Source of the DNA: Planctomycetia bacterium
GTDB taxonomy: Bacteria; Planctomycetota; Planctomycetia; Pirellulales; UBA1268
Direction: 5' to 3'
Length of the DNA: 5,440 nucleotides
Assembly (NCBI GenBank): GCA_009926295.1
Contig: RFPF01000212.1
Location: forward strand, 1 to 5,440
The position numbers were made by a program, and so were the translations under genes. Positions 1 to 5,440 of the stretch are shown here, in pieces. Under the pieces are notes generated by a model. It was given only the letters and a program-made list of their open reading frames with translations, was not told the DNA's origin and ran no database searches. Each line of letters starts with the position of its first letter. The first letter of the stretch is position 1.

Positions 1-1196
1 GTGCGCACGAGGTCGAGCCAGCGGCGGGTGGGAGAGTCGGCGGCGAGGGCGTGGTCGCGATCGAGGCACTCCACGAGCGCGGCCACGTCGGCCTCGAGTT
101 CGGCGGCCGAAGCGTAGGCCCCCGGGGCCGCCGGGTCGGAGAGGCTCGCGGCCACGGAGCACTCGAGCCGGAAGTGGATCATCCGCAGCCAGCGGCGGTA
201 GGTCTCCTGCGGCAGCGGGCCGTCGAGCACGGCGCCCAGGTCGGGCCACTTCTCCACGAGCGCTACGAGCCTGCGCTCGAGCGGCTCGGCGCCGCCGGCC
301 TCGCGGAGCGACGAGGTGAGCAACTCGTGCAGCCGCGTGCAGCGGGTGAGGTGGGCGTCGATCGCCGCGGAGCGGAGCCTGAGCAGCGTCTCTTCCGTGA
401 CGTCGGCCGTGACGAACGGGTTGCCGTCGCGGTCGCCCCCCATCCACGAGCCGAACGTGAGGAAGGGCGGCACGCGGAACTCGTGGCCGGGGTACGCCGC
501 AGCGAGCCCACGCCGGAGCGACTCGTGCACCTGCGGCACCGCCTTCCACAGGCGGGGCATGATGGACAGGCCGCGCGACACCTCGTCGAGCACGGTGGGC
601 CGCTCGGGCTTGAGGAACTCCGTCTCCCAGAGGATCGCCAGCTCCGTGCGCAGGTGGCTCTCGTGCTCGGCCCGCTCGCGCGGCAGGAGATCGTCGCGGT
701 CGAGGGCCTGGAGCGTCTGCCGCATGCGACGGAGCTTGGCCCGGATCGAGCGACGTTTCGCCTCGCTGGGGTGCGCGGTGAAGACAAGTTCGATCGAGAG
801 GCGGTCGAGCGCCTGCTGCACGTCGGCCGCCGAGAGCCCGGCGGCGGCGAGCTCGGCGATCGCGCTCACGAGCGACTCGCCGAGCGGCTGCGGGTGCTTG
901 AGCCGCTCACGCTCGCGGAGCACGCGGGTGCGCTGGCGGTCCTCGGCGATGTTGACGAGGTCGAAGAAGATGGAGAGAGCCCGCGTCACGACCCGGGCCT
1001 GGGACACGTCGAGCGACTCGATTCGGGCGGCGAGGGTCCGCTCGGCGTCGTGGCCGCCGGCGCGGCGATCGCGGGCCAGCCGGCGGATGTCGGCCACGAG
1101 CGCCGAGGCTTCGGGCCCGGCGAGCTCCACGATCACGGAGTCGAGCTTGCCGTCGAGCAGGCGCACATCGCGCCGCAGGAGATCGTCGTTGACCAC
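1..1196 (-). CDS. ppc: Phosphoenolpyruvate carboxylase, N-terminal part (3' end outside window)
   Basis: PEP carboxylase adds bicarbonate to phosphoenolpyruvate to give oxaloacetate, a cytosolic anaplerotic step feeding the TCA cycle. About 398 codons are present, under half of the usual 880-950 residues; the rest lies beyond the left edge. Seen in the translation: the first active-site signature as TAHPSEAKRRS, with the catalytic histidine at about residue 142, and the second signature GSWMGGDRDGNP at about 249-260, which contributes to PEP binding. An early helical stretch (SIFFDLVNIAEDRQRTRVL) is also typical of the family. I chose the GTG at 1194-1196. It lies 38 bases after the desaturase stop, has a GAGGAT element about 9 bases upstream, and puts the catalytic His close to its place in the E. 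coli enzyme (His138). An in-frame ATG at 1269-1271 would overlap the desaturase by 37 bases and has no visible ribosome binding site. The identification is very secure; the start is less so. Confidence 0.95.
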   Translation of the reverse strand, partial: MVNDDLLRRDVRLLDGKLDSVIVELAGPEASALVADIRRLARDRRAGGHDAERTLAARIESLDVSQARVVTRALSIFFDLVNIAEDRQRTRVLRERERLKHPQPLGESLVSAIAELAAAGLSAADVQQALDRLSIELVFTAHPSEAKRRSIRAKLRRMRQTLQALDRDDLLPRERAEHESHLRTELAILWETEFLKPERPTVLDEVSRGLSIMPRLWKAVPQVHESLRRGLAAAYPGHEFRVPPFLTFGSWMGGDRDGNPFVTADVTEETLLRLRSAAIDAHLTRCTRLHELLTSSLREAGGAEPLERRLVALVEKWPDLGAVLDGPLPQETYRRWLRMIHFRLECSVAASLSDPAAPGAYASAAELEADVAALVECLDRDHALAADSPTRRWLDLVR

Positions 1197-1205
1197 GGGG
1201 TGCAG

Positions 1206-1211
1206 ATCCTC
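1206..1211 (-). promoter_or_regulatory. Candidate ribosome binding site for ppc (GAGGAT)
   Basis: The minus strand reads GAGGAT here, 9 bases before the GTG codon at 1196-1194. It lies in the short gap after the desaturase TAA stop (1237-1235). It is the main local signal favouring the GTG start over the upstream ATG at 1271, whose upstream bases contain no purine-rich box. The match is short, so this is suggestive only. Confidence 0.4.
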
Positions 1212-1234
1212 GAAGCAACCGCCGAGCGGGGATA

Positions 1235-2311
1235 TTACCCGAAGACGGTCCGCTTGGCGACGGGCCACCATCCGGGCTGGTCGAGGCCGAGGTAGGGGGA
1301 GTCGGCGGGAAGGGTCGCCACGAGATGGGCGTGGGCCGCCTCGAGGTTGTGGTAGGGCAGCGAGGGGAAGAGGTGGTGAAGGGCGTGGTATTTGATCGAG
1401 AACGGGAAGAAGAGCCACGTGAGCGGGTCGCGGCCGGTGAAGTTGCAGGAGTCGAGGATGTGCGACTCGACATCCACGGGCGAGCCGTCGCCGGTGAAGT
1501 GGTGGTCGGCCAGTTGCCGCATCTGGTTCATGACGAACGTCGTGAGTCCGAGCAGGTAGAGCAGGGGGATCCGGCTCAGCGGGGCGAAGCCGGCATAGAC
1601 GGAGATCGGGATGAACGCCGCCCGCACGAAGCACAGCAACTCGACGGCCGTGATCGCGCGGCGGTCGAAGGGGGTGATGTGGCGCCGGTAGCGGGTGTTG
1701 AGCGTGAGCGAACTCGCCCGCTCGAGCACGGCTTGCCGCAGCCGTGGATGGAGGAACGACAGCGGCGCGAGCAGGAACCGCAGGAAGACGAGGATCGGAT
1801 AGACGAGCATGAACAGGCCGTAGCCGAGGGCGCTTTTCCAGTTGCCGCCTTCGAGGACGTTGGCGACGTACTCCGGGTCCTCCGGCGTGCCGTACATCCG
1901 CTGGCTGTGGTGGTCGCGGTGGTGTCGGGTGAAGAACGGCGAGGGAGTGAGCGTGAACGTGCCGACGACCACGTTCCACGCCACCTTGAAGGCCCGCATC
2001 TCGTGGTGGCTGAGATGGCAGACCTCATGCACGAGCGACCCGAGGCGATAGAGCCAGAAGACGGCGATCGGAAACGCCAGCACCTGCGGCCAGGAGCCGA
2101 GCGGGGAGATCAGATAGACGGTCGCGGCGGAGTAGGCGAGCACGAGGGCGAGGAGGAAGTCTGCCCAGTAGCGGGCGGGACTCACCCGGAAGAAGTCGAC
2201 GGGGGCGTCGCGCATCGCCCGCCGGGCCTCGCGGACCCAGCCGGGAGTCTCCGCCTCGTTCGCAGGATCGACGTCTGACGGCGACGCGACGGCGCTGACG
2301 GGTGGCTGCAC
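1235..2311 (-). CDS. Membrane fatty acid desaturase family protein
   Basis: This 358-residue protein belongs to the membrane di-iron fatty acid desaturase superfamily, whose members use O2 and an electron donor to introduce double bonds into acyl chains. The three histidine boxes are visible: HEVCHLSHH starting at His95, HHRDHH at 130-135, and HALHH at 309-313 within the stretch HALHHLFPSLPYHNL. A further ADHH at 268-271 follows NQMR and may also supply ligands. Hydrophobic segments near 50-70, 76-92, 161-187, 223-242 and 249-265 fit an inner-membrane protein with cytosolic histidine clusters. The first 35 or so residues are polar and probably disordered. The start is GTG, supported by an AAAGGAG box 6 bases upstream. 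The gene lies 63 bases after pdxJ in the same direction and ends in TAA. No ferredoxin or cytochrome b5 domain is fused, so the electron donor is separate. Substrate and double-bond position cannot be read from sequence; a related hydroxylase or a carotenoid or sphingolipid desaturase is possible. Confidence 0.88.
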   Translation of the reverse strand: MQPPVSAVASPSDVDPANEAETPGWVREARRAMRDAPVDFFRVSPARYWADFLLALVLAYSAATVYLISPLGSWPQVLAFPIAVFWLYRLGSLVHEVCHLSHHEMRAFKVAWNVVVGTFTLTPSPFFTRHHRDHHSQRMYGTPEDPEYVANVLEGGNWKSALGYGLFMLVYPILVFLRFLLAPLSFLHPRLRQAVLERASSLTLNTRYRRHITPFDRRAITAVELLCFVRAAFIPISVYAGFAPLSRIPLLYLLGLTTFVMNQMRQLADHHFTGDGSPVDVESHILDSCNFTGRDPLTWLFFPFSIKYHALHHLFPSLPYHNLEAAHAHLVATLPADSPYLGLDQPGWWPVAKRTVFG

Positions 2312-2343
2312 GTGCGACTCCTTTCGCGGGAAGGGTTTCGCAC
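2312..2343 (-). promoter_or_regulatory. Ribosome binding site inside a potential hairpin before the desaturase start
   Basis: Read on the minus strand, GTGCGA (2343-2338) and TCGCAC (2317-2312) are perfect 6-base inverted repeats separated by 20 bases. Inside them, CCTT (2334-2331) can pair with AAGG (2323-2320), giving a second 4-bp stem with a 7-base loop. The Shine-Dalgarno sequence AAGGAG (2323-2318) lies in this structure, with its AAGG paired. The outer stem ends at the base next to the GTG start codon (2311-2309). The strong Shine-Dalgarno match fixes the start. The hairpin may reduce ribosome access, but this is inferred from complementarity alone, with no folding energy computed. Confidence 0.5.
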
Positions 2344-2374
2344 ACCAGGCCCAAAATCTGCAGGCGGCGACGCT

Positions 2375-3088
2375 TCAGGATAGCAGGGATTTCATTTCCC
2401 GGACAGCCTGGATGAAGCCCACGAGAACGGCCCGGGACACGATCGAGTGGCCGATGTTGAGTTCGCCCATGCCCTCGAGGCGGGCGACCGGCGAGACGTT
2501 GCGGTAGGTGAGGCCATGGCCGGCGTTGAGGCCGAGCTTCGCCTGCCGGACCATCGCGGCGCCGCGGGAGAGTTCGACGAGTTCGGCATGACGCGCGGCG
2601 TCGGTGGCCGCGTTGGCGTATTCACCCGTATGGAGCTCGACGGCGGCGACACCGAGGTCCACCGCCGCCTCGATCTGCGTCGGGCTCGGATCGATGAACA
2701 GCGAGACGACGATGCCCGCGGCGTGCAACCGTTCCACCGCCGCGGCCGTGGCGGCCCTGTGGGCCACGACGTCGAGGCCGCCCTCGGTAGTGATCTCCTC
2801 GCGCTTCTCGGGCACGAGCGTGACCTGGTCGGGCTTCACGCGGCAGGCGATCTCGATCATGGCCGGAGCGATCGCCGCCTCCAGATTGAGTTTCACCTGC
2901 ACGGTGCGGCGCAGCACCTCGAGATCTCGATCCTGGATGTGCCGGCGGTCCTCGCGAAGGTGCACCGTGATCGCGTCGGCGCCGCCAAGCTCGGCCAGGG
3001 ACGCGGCCCACACCGGGTCGGGTTCCACCGTGCGGCGGGCCTGCCGCAGCGTGGCGACGTGATCGATGTTGACGCCGAGCGTGGCCAT
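2375..3088 (-). CDS. pdxJ: Pyridoxine 5'-phosphate synthase PdxJ
   Basis: PdxJ condenses 1-deoxy-D-xylulose 5-phosphate with 3-amino-2-oxopropyl phosphate (from PdxA) to form pyridoxine 5'-phosphate, the ring-closing step of DXP-dependent vitamin B6 synthesis. It is a cytosolic TIM barrel, usually an octamer. The 237-residue length is normal for the family. Family signatures are present: GVNIDHVATLRQAR at residues 5-18, ITVHLREDRRHI at 40-51 (His43, Arg45 and His50), NLE with Glu70, LVPEKREEITTEGGLDV at about 91-107, HTGEYA at 153-158, and LNAGHGLTY with His191. These correspond to the active-site residues known in the E. coli enzyme (His45, Glu72 and His193 by its usual numbering). The ATG at 3088-3086 gives the normal N-terminus, MATLGVNIDH. 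No good Shine-Dalgarno sequence lies directly upstream. The gene follows htrA by 75 bases and precedes the desaturase by 63 bases, and it ends in TGA. Nothing suggests inactivation. Confidence 0.97.
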   Translation of the reverse strand: MATLGVNIDHVATLRQARRTVEPDPVWAASLAELGGADAITVHLREDRRHIQDRDLEVLRRTVQVKLNLEAAIAPAMIEIACRVKPDQVTLVPEKREEITTEGGLDVVAHRAATAAAVERLHAAGIVVSLFIDPSPTQIEAAVDLGVAAVELHTGEYANAATDAARHAELVELSRGAAMVRQAKLGLNAGHGLTYRNVSPVARLEGMGELNIGHSIVSRAVLVGFIQAVREMKSLLS

Positions 3089-3137
3089 GGAGTGCGAAGT
3101 GCCGGAGGGCTCCCGACGCCGGAGAGGATTCCGGACG

Positions 3138-3153
3138 CCAGGGGGCCCCCCAG
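3138..3153 (-). other. GC-rich near-palindrome in the htrA-pdxJ gap
   Basis: The 75-base gap between the htrA stop and the pdxJ start contains a run of five G followed by six C on the plus strand, flanked by CCA and AG. This makes a near-palindrome of 16 bases. In RNA it could form a short hairpin of about six pairs, two of them G-U. No U-run follows it, so it is not a convincing rho-independent terminator. It may be a processing or mRNA-stabilising element, or simply GC-biased sequence. Confidence 0.25.
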
Positions 3154-3163
3154 CCTCGCTTCG

Positions 3164-4684
3164 TCAGTCGTTCTTTTTCAAGAGGACGATCGAATTGCCG
3201 CGGGGCGTGCGCACCCCGACCAGGATGCCGTCCTCGGCCGACTCCTTCTCGATCGCAGCCGCGAACTCGGCCACGCTCGTGACGGTCTTGTGTCCGATCT
3301 TGCGGATCAGGTAGCCCGGGCCGAGGCCGGCCTCGGCCGCGATGCCGTCGGGATCGACACGGTCGACGAGCACGCCCTCGAAGCCGGCGTAGGCGTCCTC
3401 CGGCACCGAGTTCTTGTCGCGAACCTCGAGCCCGAACTGCTCGGCATAATAGGTCTCCTCGACACCGGGGCCCTTCTTGAGACCGCCGCCACCGCTCTTG
3501 GCGACCTTGTCGGGCAGCGGCTTCACGGAGACCGCGAGCTCGACCGTCTTGCCGTCGCGGAGCACAGCGACCTTGTGCTTCTGGCCGATGCCCGACCGCT
3601 CGACCACCTCCTGCAGCGACCTCGGACCGTCGACCGGCTGGCCGTCGAAGCCGACGATCACGTCGAACTCCTCCACGCCCGCCTCCGCCGCGGGCGTGCC
3701 GGGCATGACCTCCGTGACGAGCGCGCCCTTCCTGTCCCGGACGCCGAGCTTGGCGGCCATGTCGGTCGAGATCGGACTGATCGACACGCCGAGGTAGCCG
3801 CGCTCGACCGAGCCCCTCGCGATCAACTGGCCGCTCACCCACTTCGCGAGGTTGATCGGGATCGCGAAGCCGACGCCCTGATAGCCGCCGCTGCTCGAGG
3901 CGATCGCCGTGTTGATCCCGACGACCTCGCCGGCGAGGTTCACGAGCGGGCCGCCCGAATTGCCAGGGTTGATCGCGGCGTCGGTCTGCAGGAATTTCGC
4001 GCGCCGAATGCTCCCTAGTTCGCGGCCCTTGCCGCTGATGATGCCGGCGCTCACGGTGGTTTCCAGCTCGAATGGATTGCCGATCGCAATCACCCAGTCG
4101 CCGATTTCGAGCTTGTCGGAGTCGCCGAGCTTCGCGACGGGGAGGTCTTTGGCATTGCCCAGCCGCACGACGGCCAGGTCGCTCTCGGGGTCTGTCTTGA
4201 TCTCGGTCGCCTTGAATTCACGGCCGTCGGGCAGTTCGACGGTGACCTCGTCGGCCCCCTCCACGACATGGTTGTTGGTGAGGACGATGCCGGCCGCATC
4301 CACGATCACGCCCGAGCCCACGCCCGAGCGAGGCGGCATGCCACCTCGCGGGCCGAACTCGAAGCCCTCGGGGAGACCGTCCTTGAAGAAGTCCTCGAAT
4401 GGCGTGCCCTTGAAGGGGTTTTCACCGCCGCCCTGACGTTGCCGCTGCCGCTGCGGCGCGGGTTTCGCCCGAGCCTCGCTGCGAACCACCACCACGCTCG
4501 GCGTCGCATGCTCGGCGGCATGGCGGAAGGCCTTGGAGAGCGCGGTGGCGTGCGACATGGCCTCCGCCGTGCCGGCGGAGTCCTCCGCGGCGGCAGGCTG
4601 TCCGAGGAGGGCGGAAACAGCGGCGATCGCGCACGCGGTGCCGATGAATCCGGGAATGCGGGGAGCTGTCGTCGGGTGCGTCAT
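3164..4684 (-). CDS. htrA: HtrA/Deg-family periplasmic serine protease with two PDZ domains
   Basis: This 506-residue protease/chaperone degrades or refolds misfolded envelope proteins. An N-terminal signal peptide is visible: a hydrophobic stretch at about 13-30 (FIGTACAIAAVSALLG) followed by an AAA-E cleavage-like site near 33-34. A low-complexity linker follows (QRQRQRQGGG around 79-87; ENPF and EDFF further on), matching the LA-loop region of Deg proteases. The trypsin-like domain (about 115-280) has the full catalytic triad: His139 in TNNHVV, Asp169 in ESDLAVV, and Ser243 in NPGNSGGPL. PDZ1 spans about 285-390 (RGYLGVSI, PAAEAGVEEFDVIVGFDGQPV). PDZ2 spans about 415-505 (GIAAEAGLGPGYLIRKIGHKTV), after a glycine-rich linker near 398-405. 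Length and two-PDZ layout match DegP/DegQ-type proteins. The ATG start places the signal peptide at the N-terminus, though the GGAGGT box lies 12 bases upstream, rather far. It is the first gene of the leftward cluster and divergent from rnc. Confidence 0.96.
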   Translation of the reverse strand: MTHPTTAPRIPGFIGTACAIAAVSALLGQPAAAEDSAGTAEAMSHATALSKAFRHAAEHATPSVVVVRSEARAKPAPQRQRQRQGGGENPFKGTPFEDFFKDGLPEGFEFGPRGGMPPRSGVGSGVIVDAAGIVLTNNHVVEGADEVTVELPDGREFKATEIKTDPESDLAVVRLGNAKDLPVAKLGDSDKLEIGDWVIAIGNPFELETTVSAGIISGKGRELGSIRRAKFLQTDAAINPGNSGGPLVNLAGEVVGINTAIASSSGGYQGVGFAIPINLAKWVSGQLIARGSVERGYLGVSISPISTDMAAKLGVRDRKGALVTEVMPGTPAAEAGVEEFDVIVGFDGQPVDGPRSLQEVVERSGIGQKHKVAVLRDGKTVELAVSVKPLPDKVAKSGGGGLKKGPGVEETYYAEQFGLEVRDKNSVPEDAYAGFEGVLVDRVDPDGIAAEAGLGPGYLIRKIGHKTVTSVAEFAAAIEKESAEDGILVGVRTPRGNSIVLLKKND

Positions 4685-4696
4685 GGGATTGCTGAA

Positions 4697-4702
4697 ACCT
4701 CC
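4697..4702 (-). promoter_or_regulatory. Ribosome binding site of htrA (GGAGGT)
   Basis: The minus strand carries GGAGGT, a near-perfect anti-16S match, 12 bases before the htrA ATG at 4684. The spacing is longer than the common 5-9 bases, but no in-frame start codon lies closer, and the signal peptide begins at this ATG. Confidence 0.6.
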
Positions 4703-4719
4703 GGTGGGTGCGCAATGCC

Positions 4720-4725
4720 ATCATA
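4720..4725 (-). promoter_or_regulatory. Candidate -10 box of an htrA promoter (TATGAT)
   Basis: On the minus strand TATGAT differs from the TATAAT consensus at one position. It would place transcription start near 4713 and give a leader of about 29 bases that contains the GGAGGT site. No TTGACA-like -35 hexamer is found 16-18 bases upstream (the bases there read about AAAACC). The promoter would therefore be weak, activator-dependent, or false. Confidence 0.35.
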
Positions 4726-4802
4726 GGTCGATGGCGATTCGAGGTTTTGTACGCGGCCCGGTGGGCGGGGGTTCGGAAGGGACCGTTCCAGGGGGGCGTC
4801 GA

Positions 4803-4832
4803 TTGACATTCGAGCACCACAGGCCGTATTTT
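4803..4832 (+). promoter_or_regulatory. Sigma-70-type promoter for rnc
   Basis: A perfect -35 hexamer TTGACA (4803-4808) is followed after 18 bases by TATTTT (4827-4832), which matches TATAAT at four of six positions. This lies in the most AT-rich part of an otherwise very GC-rich window. Transcription would start near 4838-4840, giving a leader of about 28-30 bases before the rnc ATG that includes its AGGA ribosome binding site. The position and hexamer quality make this the best promoter call in the window. Confidence 0.65.
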
Positions 4833-4856
4833 TTCGGTGAAAACAGGTGTTTTTCC

Positions 4857-4860
4857 AGGA
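4857..4860 (+). promoter_or_regulatory. Ribosome binding site of rnc (AGGA)
   Basis: AGGA lies 7 bases before the ATG at 4868, an ideal spacing. It decides the start in favour of this ATG over an in-frame GTG at 4847, which lies close to the predicted transcription start and would leave almost no leader. Confidence 0.55.
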
Positions 4861-4867
4861 TTTCTGC

Positions 4868-5440
4868 ATGGCGAAGCGGGAGCCCCGCGACCTTCCCGAG
4901 CCGACCATCGACGTGGCCGAGTGCCAGCGGCGGATCGGCTACGAGTTTCGGGATCCGGGCCTGCTCGTCGCCGCCCTCACCCACGCCTCCGGCGCCCAGC
5001 ACCGCCTCGCCTCCAACGAACGGTTGGAGTTCCTCGGCGACGCGATTCTCGGGTTCATCGTCTGCGAGAGTCTCTTCAGGACGTTCCCCGACTCGCTCGA
5101 GGGCGACCTGACTCGGATCAAGTCGGTGGTGGTGAGCCGGGAGACGTGCGGGCGGATCAGCGAGCGGCTGGGGCTCGTCGATTTCCTGATCGTAGGCAAG
5201 GGGCTGGCGGTCAACCGGCCCGTGCCTCCATCGGTGCTCTCCGACCTCTTCGAGTCGGTGGTGGCCGCGATCTACCTCGACGGAGGCATGGAACCGGTGC
5301 GGGGCCTCGTGGCCCGGCTGCTCCAGCCCGAGATCGACTCGGTGGCCGCCGGCGAGCAGGGCTCGAATCACAAGTCGCTTCTCCAGCAGCTCGCCCAGCG
5401 CGACTTCGGCGTCACGCCGACCTACGAGGTCGTGGACGAG
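4868..5440 (+). CDS. rnc: Ribonuclease III, partial (3' end outside window)
   Basis: RNase III cleaves double-stranded RNA, releasing 16S and 23S rRNA precursors and processing structured mRNAs and antisense duplexes. It acts as a cytosolic dimer. The window holds 191 codons of a protein usually about 220-260 residues long. The signature NERLEFLGDAILGF (50-63) contains Glu54 and Asp58. The second metal-binding pair, Asp126 and Glu129, is in LSDLFESVVAAIYLDGG. These match E. coli Glu41, Asp45, Asp114 and Glu117, so the nuclease domain (about 18-150) appears active. The dsRNA-binding domain begins around residue 166 (NHKSLLQQLAQRDFG) and is cut by the right edge after PTYEVVDE. The first 17 residues form a short extension compared with the E. 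coli enzyme. The start is ATG with AGGA 7 bases upstream and a strong promoter before it. The gene is divergent from htrA. Confidence 0.96.
   Translation, partial: MAKREPRDLPEPTIDVAECQRRIGYEFRDPGLLVAALTHASGAQHRLASNERLEFLGDAILGFIVCESLFRTFPDSLEGDLTRIKSVVVSRETCGRISERLGLVDFLIVGKGLAVNRPVPPSVLSDLFESVVAAIYLDGGMEPVRGLVARLLQPEIDSVAAGEQGSNHKSLLQQLAQRDFGVTPTYEVVDE

Noticed and set aside
51..1295. Plus-strand open frame of about 414 codons opposite ppc.
   Set aside because: The opposite strand encodes PEPC with both active-site signatures. The plus frame has no known motif and a shadow-like composition.
1325..2278. Plus-strand open frame of about 317 codons opposite the desaturase.
   Set aside because: The minus strand carries all desaturase histidine boxes. 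This frame is a charged, low-complexity translation without domains.
3138..3153. Intrinsic terminator after htrA.
   Set aside because: The G/C palindrome has no real loop and no following U-run on the minus strand, so a rho-independent terminator is not supported.
2622..3842. Minus-strand open frame of about 406 codons in another frame across pdxJ and htrA.
   Set aside because: It crosses two real genes in a different frame and is extremely arginine- and glycine-rich, as expected for frame-shifted GC-rich codons.
2447..4018. Long plus-strand open frame of about 523 codons opposite pdxJ and htrA.
   Set aside because: It is antisense to two clearly identified genes, shows no recognisable domain, and has the Arg/Asp/Glu/Gly-rich composition of a GC-driven shadow frame.
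4434..4458. Short repetitive tract (gttgccgctgccgctgcgg) as a possible repeat element.
   Set aside because: It encodes the QRQRQRQ stretch of the HtrA linker and is ordinary coding low complexity, not a separate repeat or array.
4847..4867. In-frame upstream GTG start for rnc at 4847.
   Set aside because: It lies only a few bases from the predicted transcription start and lacks a ribosome binding site, whereas the ATG at 4868 has AGGA 7 bases upstream.

Overview
The window is a GC-rich bacterial chromosomal segment with five recognisable protein genes and little non-coding DNA. Four genes run leftward on the minus strand and one runs rightward. The high GC, the arginine-rich and lysine-poor proteins, and the flavour of the HtrA protease and PEP carboxylase suggest a member of the Planctomycetota. 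That assignment is an inference from sequence character alone, with moderate confidence. No mobile element, CRISPR array, tRNA, rRNA or phage-like gene is visible, and the region looks like ordinary core chromosome.

Layout in the leftward direction of transcription: a secreted, two-PDZ serine protease of the HtrA/Deg family (4684 to 3164); pyridoxine 5'-phosphate synthase PdxJ (3088 to 2375); a membrane fatty acid desaturase (2311 to 1235); and phosphoenolpyruvate carboxylase (from about 1196, running off the left edge). The gaps are 75, 63 and about 38 bases, with no convincing intrinsic terminator, so co-transcription is plausible. From the right of a 183-base divergent intergenic region, ribonuclease III (rnc) runs rightward from 4868 and leaves the window inside its dsRNA-binding domain.

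The divergent region holds a very good sigma-70-type promoter facing rnc (TTGACA, 18-base spacer, TATTTT) and a weaker TATGAT box facing htrA. The genes do not form one pathway. Envelope protein quality control (HtrA), vitamin B6 synthesis (PdxJ), membrane lipid unsaturation (desaturase) and anaplerotic CO2 fixation (PEPC) are separate housekeeping or adaptive functions that may share a transcript.

The most interesting non-coding structure is an inverted repeat directly in front of the desaturase GTG start. In RNA it could fold so that most of the Shine-Dalgarno sequence is base-paired. I found no evidence for a wholly new biological system here.
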